Shown here: one piece after another, positions 9,056-21,046 of the stretch
Position numbering within the stretch: position 1 is the stretch's first letter
How the letters are laid out: each line of letters opens with the position of its first letter
Source of the DNA: Glycine soja
Lineage: Eukaryota > Streptophyta > Magnoliopsida > Fabales > Fabaceae
NCBI RefSeq assembly: GCF_004193775.1
Contig: NC_041021.1
Span: 23,776,632-23,840,631 of the forward strand
Reading direction: 5' to 3'
Length of the DNA stretch: 64,000 nt
Notes under the pieces: generated by a model
The model's database searches: none
Seen by the model: the letters and a program-made list of their open reading frames with translations, nothing else
Told to the model about the DNA's origin: nothing
Position numbers and translations under genes: made by a program

Positions 9056-10924
9056 TGTCATACCCTAATTTCGTCCGGGGACCTTTGCTTGATGACATGC
9101 GACCTTTCTTTGGTCCTTGTGAGGTGCTTGGCACCCATCATTAGGCAATTTGTGAAATTCCAGGACATGCCGGAAAACCAAAAAATATTGATGCACAATT
9201 GGTAAGTTTCCGTGACACACCGGAAATCAAATGGAAGCATCGTTGCATAATTAAGTGAGATTCCGTAACATTCCGTAAGTAAAAAAGGGGATGATTATAT
9301 AATCCGCAAGGTTCCGTAACATTACGGAAAGAAAACAAGTATCGTTACGAGATTCGTAAGTTTCCGTAACTTTACGAAAAAAGAATCACCAAAAAAGGTA
9401 AGGGGGGTGAACTTATCAAGATAGGGGTGTAAATAGCAATTCAAATCTAGGCCCTTCCAAAACATTTTGGAAGTTGGGTTGCTTAAGGAGGAAGCAACTG
9501 GGCGGCAAGCTCCTCCACGTTTTTGAAAAATGGTTTTTGGGGCTTCCGCGGCTTCCGTAATACTTCCGTAAAATTTCCGAAAACCTTGGGTAAGCATATT
9601 CCACTTAACATTGGTGAAAGGGAAGAGAAAAAAGATGAAAATCAAATTCGAAAACAGTTCCGTAAGGCTTCCGTAACTTTTCTGTAAAATACGAAAGGGG
9701 GGTGAACTTAGTAATTCAGGTGCGCTTAGAAATCTTCTTCATTAAGTCTTTGGGCAGCAAGCACCTCCCTTTTTTTCTATAAATAGGGGAGGGGGGAGCT
9801 GTTTCAAAATGTTCAAGACCCCTTTGGCTATGCATTTCGGCTATTTTGGGCAAAAAACACGTTTTCGTGAAGAAAAATCGAGTCGAAGTGCTTCTGTAAC
9901 GCTTCCGTAAGCGATTCTGTGGAAATTCTTCATCGTTCTTCGTCGTTCTTCACCGTTCTTCATCCGTTCTTCATTCGTTCTTCGTTCTTCAACGGGTAAG
10001 TTTTCGAATCCGAGACTTTCAATTCATTTCTTGTTTTGTGTACTTTCACTTTAATTTCGTTTACTTTCAGTTTTCTTTTCTTCCCTTTTGACGTGCTTAA
10101 GCCATTTATTTAAGTCATTTCTCGCTTAATCTAAAAATAAAATAAATTTCCACCAATCATTTGAATTGTATCATCCGTTAATTTTGGTTAAAATGAATTC
10201 CGACCGTTCGGTCGTGCCGTAACCACGTTGGAAATCAAAAAAAGAGGTAAAATAATAATATAATAATCAAAAAAATATTTTTTAAGTAAAGTAAAGCGAA
10301 AAATCAATCGGACGTTTTCTCTTTGGGATTTCTCATTCTTAATTGAATTGACTAATAACTAAGGTGAAACTAAGGCTAAAATCAACTCGCCTAGTCAAGC
10401 TCGTCCACAAAAATAGGTTTTTGAAAGTTTATCACTTCAATTTTTTATTAAGTAAAATGGGTCATTTTTAAGGTCTAATGCCTTAAAATGATCACCTTTC
10501 AAGTAAAAAGAATCACTTGATTCACGCATAAGAAAGAACTACGTAGGTCTGATTTTCTCATCCCAATTGAGGAATACGTAGGAGCAAAGGGAAACACCCT
10601 TGTCGACCACAAAAAGAGAAAAAATATAAAAAGGCTATGAAGGATATAAGGACATAAAAGGGAACGTAAAAATCAAAGTCATGTTTGCACATTCGATTAA
10701 AGGCTGTCGTCCCTTGTGACGGACGTGTGGGGTGCTAATACCTTCCCCGCGCGTAAATACAACTCCTGAACCTTTCACTTAAAAGTTCGTAGATCGCGTA
10801 TTTTCCGGTTTTTCCGACGTTTTCCTCAAATAAACGTTGGTGGCGACTCCGCGCGTATTCCTTTCATGGAACATGCATCCCGCGAGTCACGCGTCGCCCT
10901 CCCGCCGAAGGGTAGGTTGCGACA
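9056..10924 (+). mobile_element. 5' LTR of the Ogre-type complex (1869 bp)
   Basis: It starts TGTCATACCC and ends GGTTGCGACA, matching 37794-39652 with scattered substitutions. U3 contains many TTCCGTAA-type repeats. A TATA box (TATAAATAG) is at 9778-9786. Downstream are GTTCTTC repeats near 9925-9995 and a block at about 10690-10790 (GTGGGGTGCTAATACC, CTTCCCCGCG) that is recognisable on the minus strand at 49000-49060, so it is conserved between diverged LTRs. TGGCGACTCC near 10840 foreshadows the primer site 85 bases later. Confidence 0.9.
9778..9786 (+). promoter_or_regulatory. LTR TATA box
   Basis: TATAAATAG is followed by a G-rich run (GGGGAGGGGGG). The box is kept in the second LTR near 38515 and is mutated to TATTAATAG in the minus-strand LTR near 57660. 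Confidence 0.6.
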
Positions 10925-10926
10925 GT

Positions 10927-10944
10927 TGGCGACTCCACTGGGGA
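10927..10944 (+). other. primer-binding site, tRNA-Arg type
   Basis: TGGCGACTCCACTGGGGA begins two bases after the LTR. It complements the 3' end of a plant tRNA-Arg (including CCA) and is the primer class known for Ogre elements. The same site is at 39655-39672. Confidence 0.75.
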
Positions 10945-11793
10945 CTGTTTTTAGAGAGTTAGGCCATTTAATCTTGTGCAAATTTTGCCATGACTTACTC
11001 CTTTGTTGGCTTCCCCTTATTATGTTCTTGTATATATAACTCTTTGATGCTTTTTAGTGCATTTTTTTTGTATGCATGAGGTAAATATTTATTCATTTGA
11101 TGCACACAAACACTAACACTATTTGCACACACGGTGAGTTGAAAAAGGGCCCTATACCCGGGTTCGTGGGAACATAAGGAGTGGAGGTGAATCCGTGATC
11201 ATGCTAGGTCTCCGACTTGCTTGATTACAGTGAACCCTCATCTAGAGTTTTTCTCTTTGAAAACATATTGTTGCTAGTAGTCCCTACTGCTGCAGTATGT
11301 TCTTCGAAGGGGATGATACCTCTAGAAACCATCAAGAGAGATATGACTACCTTGGGGGTTATCACTAAAAGCCTAGTTAGCTCTCTCCCTTATAGGTCCC
11401 TTAAATAGGGGCACGGAGCAAACACGCTGCGTGCCATTTTTCACACTGCCATGCATAAGTATCGTATACCCTTTTGCTTATACTTGTTTGTGAATATTGT
11501 CGTACTATGTACATCCCCGTGTTGTGCCTTTCGCATATGCATCATGCGTGGGTTTCGTCTTTGATCCCCTCACTTTAGCAAACCGACGGAGGGTCCGTGT
11601 CGCCTTCTTAAAAAACATACGTTGGGTGCCATGCTGCCCAAACGTTGTATCCAAGAAGGAAACAATTTCTCGGGCTCCCGTATTCGTAAATTGCATCTGT
11701 GTCATATGCATTTTTTCATGCATTCATCCATTCCACCCATGATAGATGTCGGAGTTTTGATTCAGACTAGATTTTATTTCACTTTAGTAAAAC
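10945..11793 (+). mobile_element. 5' leader of the Ogre-type complex
   Basis: This is a noncoding leader between primer site and ORF1. A 63-codon frame (11217-11408) is repeated unchanged at 39944-40135, but the copies are too similar for that to argue for coding. Position 11415 is where copy C (25688) begins to match. Confidence 0.55.
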
Positions 11794-13468
11794 ATGGGAT
11801 CAAGTCAAAAGCCTTCGCTTAAAAAGAGGTTCTATCAAGTCAAAATCATGAGCTTAGAGGTCACTAGTTTACGAGAGTTGGGGCAAAGCCTTCCGCAAGC
11901 CTTCCGCAAAGCCTATGGTAAGATTTGGGACCTAGCTAGGGTAGAAGTCTCCATGGAACCGATTGCATCCCTTTCCCAGTATTATGACCAGCCCCTAAGG
12001 TGCTTCACATTTGAGGACTTCCAGCTAGTGCCGACTGTGAAAGAGTTTGAAGAAATCCTAGGATGCCCACTGGGAGGAAGGAAGCCATATCTTTTCTCTG
12101 GGTTCTATCCCTCCACGACAAGAGTTGCCAAGGTGGTGAAAATCTTAGCACAAGAGTTGGACCGTGTAAAGCAAAACAGGAATGGGGTAGTCGGAGTACC
12201 AAGGAAGTGTTTGGAGGAAAGGGCAAAGGCCTTGGCAAATCAAGGCAAATGGGCTTTCTTTTATTGACATCTTGGCGCTTTTGATCTTTGGAGTTGTCCT
12301 CTTTCCGAATATGGAAGGGTTAGTAGACCTAGCAGCGATTGACGCTTTCCTCGCCTTTCATCATGGCAAGGAAAGCCCGGTCGTCGCCATTTTGGCCATG
12401 TGTGACACGTTCGACCGGGGATGTGAAAAGAGCGGCGCAAGAATTGTTTGTTGTGCACCAACTCTTGGCTAGCATGGAGGGGCGTCTGTTAAATGGTTCC
12501 CTTGCTAGAAGGAAGGAAGAATCAGGATTCTATCTTCATGCGAAGGATGTCCCATGAGAGGAGTGCCATCAGACGAAAGCATCACGCCTTTCATCGCACG
12601 AGGTTTCAGTGACCACAACGCGAGGGTACTCCAAGGAGTTCGCAAGGCATGGGATGTGGCGTGAAGAAAGGACAGAGAGCTTAGGGGAAGCAGTAATGGG
12701 ATCATCGGCGGCTATCATAAGTGGCTGAGAGTCCGAACACAAGGATTGGATTGGCTCCCAAATCTAAAGACTGTGAGAGACGATGAGGTTAAAGCTTTGG
12801 AAGAAAGTGATGAGGTACAAGCCCTAAAGGCAGAGCTTGAAAGAGCCCGAGTAGTCGAAGAGAAGTTCAAGTCCATAGCCATCAAAGTCTGAAAAGAGTA
12901 TGATGAACTAAGGGACGTCAATATGGCCACAGCTGAAGCTTTGGAACGAGAAACCAAGAAGGCCCGAAAGGAAGAACACGACCAAAGCAAAGTTTTGAGG
13001 GGCTTTATAGGGCAGCAATAGTGAGCTCAAGCTCCAAATAGGTGAAAGGAATCATCACGGGTCAAAGGCATGATCTTGAAGGACGAGCTAAAGGTTTGCC
13101 TTAGGTCGAAAAGAAATTTGTCCCAACAGTTAAGCGAGACTGAAGGGAATATGTGGGCCATCATCGATAAGTGCAAAGAGAAGCTAAATCTAGCGGCGAC
13201 TCACGAGCAAAGGCTAGAGGATGAGTACGCCAAGATACCAGCAGAAAGGGAAGCAAGGGAAAGGGTAATTGATTCATTGCACCAAGAGGCAACAATGTGG
13301 ACGGACCGATTTGCTCTTACTTTGAACAGGAGTCAAGAACTTCCCCCATTGCTAGCCAAGGCCAAAGCAGTGGCGGACACCTACTCCGCCCCCGAGGAGA
13401 TCCACGGACTTCTCAGCTATTGTCAGCATATGATAGACTTAATGGACCATATGATTAGAAACCGCTAG
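11794..13468 (+). pseudogene. Ogre ORF1 (coiled-coil, DUF7745-like), copy A
   Basis: The ATG at 11794 opens 157 codons with YYDQPLRCFTFEDFQ and EEILGCPLGGRKPY, which I recognise as the ORF1 product placed before gag in soybean Ogre-type elements (DUF7745-like, from memory). A 1-bp shift near 12265 moves the frame to ALLIFGVVLFPN and KSGARIVCC. After about 12470 there are further shifts and a deletion. 12780-13020 reads as a Glu/Lys-rich coiled coil. The last segment (13070-13468) is open for 132 codons and ends IDLMDHMIRNR. ORF1 function is unknown. The frame breaks are identical in copy C. Confidence 0.7.
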
Positions 13469-14651
13469 GAAGTTTGTATTGTCGCTCAGATCTTGACTAG
13501 TTATAAATTTTTGAAAAAAATGAGTTTATCCCACGTTTTTACTCCAAAAATCAGTGCGAATCAAGTCACTCCCACATTTTATCTCTAGCATGCATTGTAT
13601 GTTGGTCTCGTCCTTTGTCACGGGAAGCCGGAAGGTCCATATCACCTTCTTAATTGTACACATGGGGCACTGCGCCCCCAAATGCGCAAGTAAGAAGAGA
13701 TAATTTTCCGGGCTCTCGTGTCCGTAAAATGCATTCATATCATGCATCGCATAAGCATCTCTTCATAACATCATAATGAACATATTGTTCCTGCATTTGT
13801 CCGTTATCATATTCAAGCCTCACATTTTGCATGAGTCATGGCATCATCATGCATATGTGTTCAACAAACTTTTTGATCTGCAAAATTGCATACCATTTGT
13901 TTTCATGTTTGCTCATCCTTGTGTTTTCCTCTACAAAAACAAAAAAGGGGAAGCGTGAAACTTCACACTACATTCTTAGTTGCATGTGTTAGGCACCATG
14001 AGCCAACCATGTTGGGATCATAAACCCATTTCTAAAAAAAAAAAAAAACACACAACAACAAAACAAAATAATTGAACATGGTACCTAATGCATGGTTAAC
14101 TAGGAAATGGTGTTTCTTCGGGCATCTCAATTTCATAATTACATTTTCCATGCATAGCTTAAAGTATGCCCGAGTCATTCATCCCTATGAGATGTTGTTG
14201 AAGTATTGGCGATCAGAATTGCCATTCCTTGGATTATAGGGTTGAACCAAGCTCATGCTTTTATAAAAAGGTTCATCAAGTCAAGTTGAAATATGGAAGT
14301 AACCGTCTTGCAAAATTGGGGCAAAAGATGAATCGAGTCACATCACTGCTTCGTCTACTGCCAAACATATTTAGGATTGTTGATGTCCTTGTTACTTCCA
14401 GTTTCACCTTGACAAAGATGTCATGGACCATGTTGAAAATCTAAATTGATTCAACCCCATATCCTGCGTAAAAATTCGCAATCTTCAACTGTACATCATT
14501 CGCATACATCCATGCTTTTCATTGGTTGCATTGCTCATTGCATTCTTTCCTTGAAAAATAAAATAAAATAAAATAAAATGAACTTAATCATTGTTATAAA
14601 AAACAAAATGCTTTACAGCGTCCTCACCGAACTTGTGCTAGAGCTAGAGTA
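13469..14651 (+). mobile_element. spacer between ORF1 and gag, copy A
   Basis: No supported gene is seen. It contains repeated CATGCAT-type words, an A14 run near 14033-14048 and an AAAATAAAATA tract near 14552. Copy B starts to match at 13917. The short frames here carry no recognisable motif. Confidence 0.5.
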
Positions 14652-16760
14652 ATGGGTGAAGTAGAGGAGATACAAGAGAAGATGAAGGCCGACATGGAGG
14701 CCATTAAAGAGAAAATGGCCACAATGATGGAGGCCATGATGAGCGTGAAGAAGATAATGGAAGCCAATGCGGTTGCAATTGCCGCTACCAGCGTTGTTGC
14801 TAAGGTGAACCTGATGTCCCCATCCGGCATCAACCAAATGAATCATCCAACCTCAGATATGGTAGGCAAAGATTTGGGAAGTACGGGCAGCCCCCATAAT
14901 GTACAAATTCAAAACGAGCACGCCTTCCCGCCATATGGCTTGCCTGTCAACTATACGCCACCCAAAGTGGCGTACACTCCCAATAAGAATGTCAATAACT
15001 CCACTCCTATACCCATTGAGAGCCAACAACCCCAAACTGATCATGCACATGTCTCTTAAACCGTGGGGGGGACACATGAAATTCCCCACCACAATCTAGC
15101 CGACTTCGAGCCTTGCCTCGGATATGCCACAGAAGGGCAAGCAGTTGGTGGTATACCCCTACAAAACCCTTTGGAAGGCCCTCAGTATCACCCACAACTA
15201 CACCTCTTGCATTCCACGACAAGTAAAAACCCTCATGCTATGGCAGAAATGGGAAAGTTGGATCATCTAGAGGAAAGGCTCAGGGCCATTGAAGGAGGTG
15301 AAGATTATGCCTTTGCTAACCTAAAAGAGTTGTTCCTAGAACCCAATATCATCACCCCTCCCAAGTTCAAGGTGTTGGACCTTGACAAGTACATGGGGAC
15401 TACTTGTCCCAAGAACCATCTAAAGATGTATTGTCAGAAGATGGGGGAATACGCAAAAGATGAGGAATTGCTAATACATTCCTTCCAAGAAAGTCTTACT
15501 GGGGTAGCTGTTACCTGGTACACTAACTTGGAATCTTCCCGAGTCCATTCTTGGAAGGACCTAATGGTTGCCTTTGTTAGGCAGTATTAGTACAATTTTG
15601 ATATGGTTCCGGATAGGATGCAACTACAGAACATTTGCAAAAAGGGGGACGGATCTTTCAAAGAACACGCCCAAAAGGTGGAGGGATCTGGCAGCCCAGG
15701 TGGTACCCCCAATGATGGAAAGGGAGACGATGATCGTGATGGTAGACACATTATCGATACTCTACTATGAAAAGATGGTGGGCTACGCACCCTCAAAGCT
15801 TTGCGGATTTGGTCTTCACCAGTGAAAGGATCGATGTGGGTCCGAAAAGAGGCAAATTTGATCATCCTACTAGGACGACTGAGAAAACTGGGGCAAATGA
15901 AGAGGGTGAGAAAGAGGGAGAAACCCATGCTGTGACTGCCATTCCTATACGGCCACGTTTCCCACCAAACCCAACAATGTCATTACTCAGTCAATAACAA
16001 ACCTCCTCCTTACCCACCACCCAGTTATCCATAAAGGCCATCCCTAAATCAACCACAAAGCCTGTCTACCGCACTTCCAATGACGAAGACCACCTTTAGC
16101 ACAAACCAAAAAAACACCAACAAAAAGGAATTTTGCAGCAAAAAGCCTGTAGGGTTCACCCCAAATTCCGTTGTCATATGCTGAACTTGATCCCATATCC
16201 ACTCAATAATTCAATGGTAGCCATAACCCCAACCAAGGTTCCTCAACCTCCATTTTTCTGAGGATACGACTCGAACGCAACGTGTGCTTATCGTGGAGGA
16301 GCCCTGGGGCATTCCATTGAGCATTGTATGACCCCGAAGCATAAAGTGTGAAGTCTAATTGATACGGGCTGGCTGAAATTTGAGGAGAATCGCTTGTTGA
16401 ATCATAACATTGACAAGCAACACCATACATGGGGCAATTCTGGAAGCTGTTGTTATGACTCATCAGGATTTTCAAGTTTATGCCATAAACCACAGTTACA
16501 ATGCTAAATGATATGGATAAAATGGACATCCTCTCACGAACACATCTTTGCTTATTCAACTTCCACCGGAATGTGAGTGTAAGCCATTGGTCTGTTTGCT
16601 CAAGCAACTTGCGCTCCTGAGTGTTGACTTCCAAGACCGTTCAATCAGAGATTACTCATCTTGCACGTTGGTGGGGGGTGCCGTAAAACAACGAGTAAAG
16701 TTCAAAACAAATAAGTTTCAAAATAAAAAAATAAGTTTCAAAATAAAAAAAAAGGCATTT
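14652..16760 (+). pseudogene. Ogre gag, copy A
   Basis: It starts MGEVEEIQEKMKADMEAIKE, a short coiled coil, followed by a Pro/Asn-rich linker. A TAA at 15057-15059 interrupts the frame, which continues in phase from 15063 with LEERLRAIEG, the capsid-core motif DKYMGTTCPKNHLKMYCQKM, and ESLTGVAVTWY. A TAG at 15588-15590 stops it again, and the frame then shifts several times. Near 16262-16320 a CCHC-like stretch (GHSIEHC) marks the nucleocapsid end. Protease and all of pol are missing. Gag would form the cytoplasmic particle; this copy cannot. Confidence 0.75.
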
Positions 16761-16862
16761 GATTGACTGTGTTTTCAAGTAAAAATATAGACGTTCATGT
16801 GATTTCATTTTATCATTCCAGAAAGTTTGTCTTCTTAGAGAAGCGAGTTGTCAAGAATAGGA

Positions 16863-17898
16863 TGTTGGACAAATGGCCTCAGTTACCTTAAGAAAAAGGG
16901 GGGTTGAATTAAGATGCAAAGACTATTCCCCAATTGAACTATCACTCTTTCTTTTTGGATTAACAATGCACCCTTAACATGAATTACTCAAAAGACAAAT
17001 CAAAATAAACTTCTTTAAAGCAAAAGATAAATAGCAATAAAAGAAGTTTAAAGGAAGAGAGGAATGCAAACTTGATTTATACTGGTTCGGCCACTTCCCG
17101 TGCCTACGTCTAGTCCTCAAGAAACCCACTTGAGATTTTCCACTCTCTTTGTAAAACTCCTTTTACAAAGTCTGAACCACACAGGGACAACCCTTCCCTT
17201 GTGTTCAAGAATCCTCTACAATAAGAGACTCTCAGTCTCTTAATCCCTTTTCAGAAGTAAGAAGAAGAGAAGAAGAAATCTCTCTTAAAAGGGATAGATT
17301 GTACAATGAAGACCAATCAAAATTCCTTATTGAATATGCAAGTGGTTGACCAAGGAATCTTTTTGAGAGGATAAGACAGTTTAGTTCAGAAAAACTCTTA
17401 ATCTTTTGAGAGGATAAACTTTGTGGGCAATGAAAACTCTCTTTAAATTCGTGTTTCCAAGTCACCTTTGATGGCCATTCATAAACCATTTGAATAGATG
17501 TGACTCTTGGAAATTATTTTCTAAAAATCTCCTCTGGTAATCGATTACAAGACTTGTGTAATAGATCACAGGCTTTAAAATTTGAATAAATTGCTGGTAA
17601 TCAATTACCATCCATGTGTAATCGATTACACATTATAAATTTTGAATTCAAATTTCTAGTGACTGTTATAAACATTTTCAGCTGCTGGTAATCGATTACC
17701 GGAGAGCAAATCTCAATTTGAAATGATAGAATTCTTTGGTCAAACCTTTTGTTTTTTCAATTTGGAAACTTCTTCCAAAAGATTCTAGAAATCAACTTGA
17801 TCATATATCTTGACTTTCTTGGATTCTTGTCTTGAATAAAACTTAGAAGCACTTGATCCTTTTGCATCATCAAGACATCAAAACATCTTGCTTCTACA
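16863..17898 (-). mobile_element. solo LTR in copy A, duplication TAGGA
   Basis: It begins TGTTGGACAAATGG, ends CTTCTACA, and is flanked by TAGGA at 16858-16862 and 17899-17903. It is related to the solo LTR at 46059-47026 but in opposite orientation; orientation is inferred from the TATA box in that copy. It carries GTAATCGATTAC palindromes near 17537, 17618 and 17688 and a degraded one near 17597. The superfamily is probably Ty1/copia, but with only an LTR this is uncertain. Confidence 0.85.
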
Positions 17899-17903
17899 TA
17901 GGA

Positions 17904-18749
17904 GCCATTTGACTTAATCCATCAGCTGAAAAATCCTTCAACTATTTCTCGTCCTTGGAAAATTCTTTTTGCAAGAATCAATTGTGTCTTTCATTCTTCC
18001 TCACTACGAGGTTGTGAAAACAAGACAACAATTGGTACCTCTAAGCCCTACACTGGGGCAATGAAAGGCCCCATGCATAAACCTCAAACGAACCTAGGGG
18101 CAGATTAGAAGTTCTCACTCAATAGGTTCCCAGCTACAAGGTCATGACGAAAGACAACGATTGGTACCTCAAAGCCTTACAGGGCAATGAGGGGCACCGT
18201 GCATGAGCCTCAAGTGAACATAGGGGCCGATCAAAAGTTCTCACCCATCGATGTTTTTAACAAAAAAAAGGGGACAAACCCTAGGATTTCAATGGATTGA
18301 TTAAACATCAAACGACTCCATTGTCACCACTCCAAAATGGTCAAGTGACTAAATCAAAAGAACATACACTCTGAGGGAGTTCCCGGAGAGATTTGCAAAA
18401 AGATAGGATGAGGTTGCATGAATTATCACCTTTTTCAAAAGGGCAGTCAATCTGTGTTTTCCAAAAAAAAAAATCAAATCAAAATCAAAATCACAAAATA
18501 GGGAAAGAATGCCATGAACATTGTACAACTTTCCATTACATTGCATTGTTTCATATAAAGTCCGCATTTACCTAAATTTCACAACAAAGGTTGCATGCAT
18601 TTGCACCCCTCAAAATCATGTTAACTACATAGATTCCCTACATCTAAATGTCCAAATCTTTTGAATTTGGAATGACTGGCTCTCTCGATGAGTCGATCTC
18701 TTGCTTTCTCATAAGGATGGACCCTCGGGTACTAGTACCCTGGTCTTCA
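17904..18749 (+). mobile_element. noncoding Ogre region with internal 118-bp duplication, copy A
   Basis: Two tandem units (about 18010-18115 and 18128-18245) share ATTGGTACCTC, the phrase ending in GGGGCA/GGGCAATGA, CCTCAA and AGTTCTCAC. The same region occurs reversed and diverged at 62320-63532, so it is a stable part of the family. A perfect 14-bp palindrome GGGTACTAGTACCC lies at 18727-18740, just before the hairpin array. No gene is seen. Confidence 0.6.
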
Positions 18750-19190
18750 GAGGACTACACGTCCTCGCCAACAGAGGGCTGCACGCCCTCACCTTAAGAG
18801 GACTGTGTGTCCTCACTTTCAGAGGACTACGTGTCCTCACCTTCAGAGGGCTACACGCCCTCACCATCAGAGGACTGCATGTCCTCACCTTCAGAGGGTT
18901 ACACGCCCTCGCCATCAGAGGACTGCATGTCCTCACCTTCGTAGGGCTACACGCCCTCACCTTTAGAGGACTACACGTCCTCGCCAAAAGAGGGCTACAC
19001 GCCCTCACCTTTAGAGGACTACACGTCCTCGCCAACAGAGGGCTGCACGCCCTCACCTTGAGAGGACTACACGCCCTCACCTCCAGAGGACTATACATCC
19101 TCGCCTTGAAAGGGTTGCACGCCCTCACCTTTAGAGGGCTACGTGTCCTCATTTTCAGTGTGCTCCACATCCACACCTTAAGAGAATTTA
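18750..19190 (+). repeat. 24-bp hairpin minisatellite, copy A
   Basis: About 18 units of 24 bp alternate between two main types, GAGGACTACACGTCCTC and GAGGGCTGCACGCCCTC. Each is a 6-bp stem with a 5-nt loop, joined by short CACCTTCA-like spacers. The central stem pair switches A-T to G-C with both partners changing together in most units. Because the unit is a multiple of three, both strands stay open across the array (168 and 155 codons). The encoded 8-residue repeats look like a by-product. Confidence 0.85.
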
Positions 19191-19260
19191 AGGTCCTCTA
19201 TCCTTAAATGCTTAACCAAGACTTGCACTCCCGGTTAAGGGACCAGTAGTTTCCTTTTAA

Positions 19261-20121
19261 CGGTTCCTGGGCCACCCCCTGATATTGGAGGAGGGCCAAC
19301 TGTGCGAGCACAACTAGAGAGGGAGGCTATCACACAGCTACTATGCATACCGGGCAAGATTTCACCCGTGCCGCTGCAAAGAGACGAGTGCGGATCATGC
19401 GCACCAACATGACCACTCTTACACAGACATAGATGACATTGCTACTTAGCAACATTCTGCCCAGCGACCGCAATGCCAATCTCCCCCTGCAAAAGTATCA
19501 GTTGGTCTGTGTCGTCCCGACATGGGTAAGTATGCATATGGTTCAACTGATTTCTGATACCATCTATTGTTTGCAGGGATCGCACCCACAAAGACACCCA
19601 GTGGACCTGAAGAAGTCCAACAGGGCCCTGGGGTTTCCAGCTCTGGTTACGGGCCTCTGTCGGCCCTACAGGGCGCCCGTTCCCCCCAGCAAGTTCATGT
19701 CGTCGTGGCATAGGTAAGTATGCACCTCCCCCAACTGATTTCTGATGTCATCTATTGTTTGCAGGGATTGTGCCCGCAAGACACCTAGTGGACCCGAAGA
19801 AGGCCAACAGGGTCTTGGAGTTGCCAGCTCTAAATACGGGTCTCTGTCAGTTCTAGGGAGTGCCTGTCGCCCCCAGCAAGGTCATCAGGTCCCCCTACCA
19901 ATCGAGCTTTCATCAAGAAGTTCTGCGTCTCCAGGCAGGCGCAGGGCGAAACACCACAGCAGCCTGGGGATGGCCGGCAGCGGGCAACAGACGCACCGCC
20001 ATCACCTCTAAAGTTCACCTCTGCTCATCCACAAAAAGGTTTGAGTATTGCCTACACCACATGGCCGACCAATAGGCGACCAAGTCCAAAGCCAAAGGTA
20101 AGCAAAGTACTAGGTCAGTGA
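19261..20121 (+). pseudogene. plant-transposon-protein ORF fragment with internal tandem duplication, copy A
   Basis: The first phase reads RFLGHPLILEEGQLCEHN and stops. A later phase gives RIMRTNMTTL and then, from 19433, MTLLLSNILPSDRNAN to ALVTGLC. This fits the C-terminal half of the PF20167-like protein whose N-terminus is at 2277-2741. A unit of about 205 bp is duplicated (about 19525-19710 and 19712-19890): both copies contain GGTAAGTATGCA, TGATTTCTGAT, ATCTATTGTTTGCAGGGAT and GTGGACC. One base is missing in a G run near 19352 compared with copy C. The frame ends at 20119-20121, about 40 bases before GCGCTACTAGGAGGC. Confidence 0.6.
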
Positions 20122-20269
20122 CCGACAAGTCATAAGGCGTCAGCTCAAGGCGTTAAAGAAGCGCTACTAGGAGGCAACCTAGTACCTTTAAATTTCTGCC
20201 TGCTATTTGATCATTTTTATAGTAGGACGCACCTAGTTGCTCATGATCCTGGGAATTTAAATAAAACAA

Positions 20270-20650
20270 GCGCAAGCTCGGAAGGTAGTCATACCTTACA
20301 AAACATATATATGTATGTTTAGGTAGTGAAAATACCTTAGATATGCATGTATGTAAACAAAAAAACACTTCACAAAATATATATATGTATGTTTAGGTAG
20401 AAAAATACCTTAGATATGCATGTATGTAAACAAAAAACACTTCACAAAATATATATATGTATGTTTAGGTAGAAAGATACCTTAGATATGCATGTATGTA
20501 AACAAAAATACTTCACAAAATATATATGTATGTTTAGGTAGAAAGATACCTTGGATATGCATGTATATAGCAAAAATACCTTACAAAACATATATATGTA
20601 TGTTTAGGTAGCAAGATACCTTGGATATGCATGTATATAGCAAAATACCT
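20270..20650 (+). repeat. AT-rich tandem repeat, about 72-bp unit, copy A
   Basis: Five to six units share ATATATATGTATGTTTAGGT, then AGATACCTTAGATATGCATG and a short A run. It is the plus-strand counterpart of the array at 2900-3325 and is followed by an AG-rich tract (20650-20750). Confidence 0.8.
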
Positions 20651-21046
20651 CATGAAAAAAAAGAGAAGAAAAAAAACAAACAAGAAAAAGAAATAAACAA
20701 ATAAAAAAAAGAAGAAAAAAAAGAGAGAAAAAAGAAAAATAAGTTGTCTAGCTGAAAACCAACATGCTTTTGAAAAGAGATGACTTCCAACTTTTCTTTG
20801 AAGAAAAATTCGCTGATCATAGCTAGTTTTTGGAAAAAAAAAAATTGTGTACACCTGAAGGGTGATGCTGTGAAATTTCCCGGACGCCCGAAATGGACTT
20901 GGATGAATGCACAAATGGATAAAAGAACATATTTTGGAAACACTGGGTTGACTAAAATAGAGGAATGAATCATGAGCCCTAGCATCACATGACCATAAAA
21001 ATTTGACACTTGAGTGTCCGCATAGGTGCATGGCATGACCAGTTTT
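20651..21046 (+). mobile_element. A/G-rich tract and start of the 3' region, copy A
   Basis: After about 100 bp of A/G-only sequence, a unique stretch runs to 21046 and matches copy C to 35331. There the sequence changes abruptly to that of 13917 onward. No gene is seen. Confidence 0.55.

Noticed and set aside
10927..10944. Possible tRNA gene fragments at the primer sites (also 39655 and 51082).
   Set aside because: Only the 18-base complement of a tRNA 3' end is present, with no cloverleaf; these are primer-binding sites.
11217..11408. 63-codon frame conserved at 39944-40135.
   Set aside because: The surrounding leader is equally conserved, so the identity reflects recent copying, not selection on a peptide.
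18701..19207. A 168-codon plus-strand frame (and a 155-codon frame on the other strand) made of 8-residue repeats.
   Set aside because: The 24-bp repeat unit is a multiple of three, which keeps several frames open by itself. Both strands are open and no start context or domain is seen.
19524..19580. GTAAGT...TTTGCAG as a small intron.
   Set aside because: About 52 bases is too short for a plant intron, and the reading frame with family-like residues runs straight through it.
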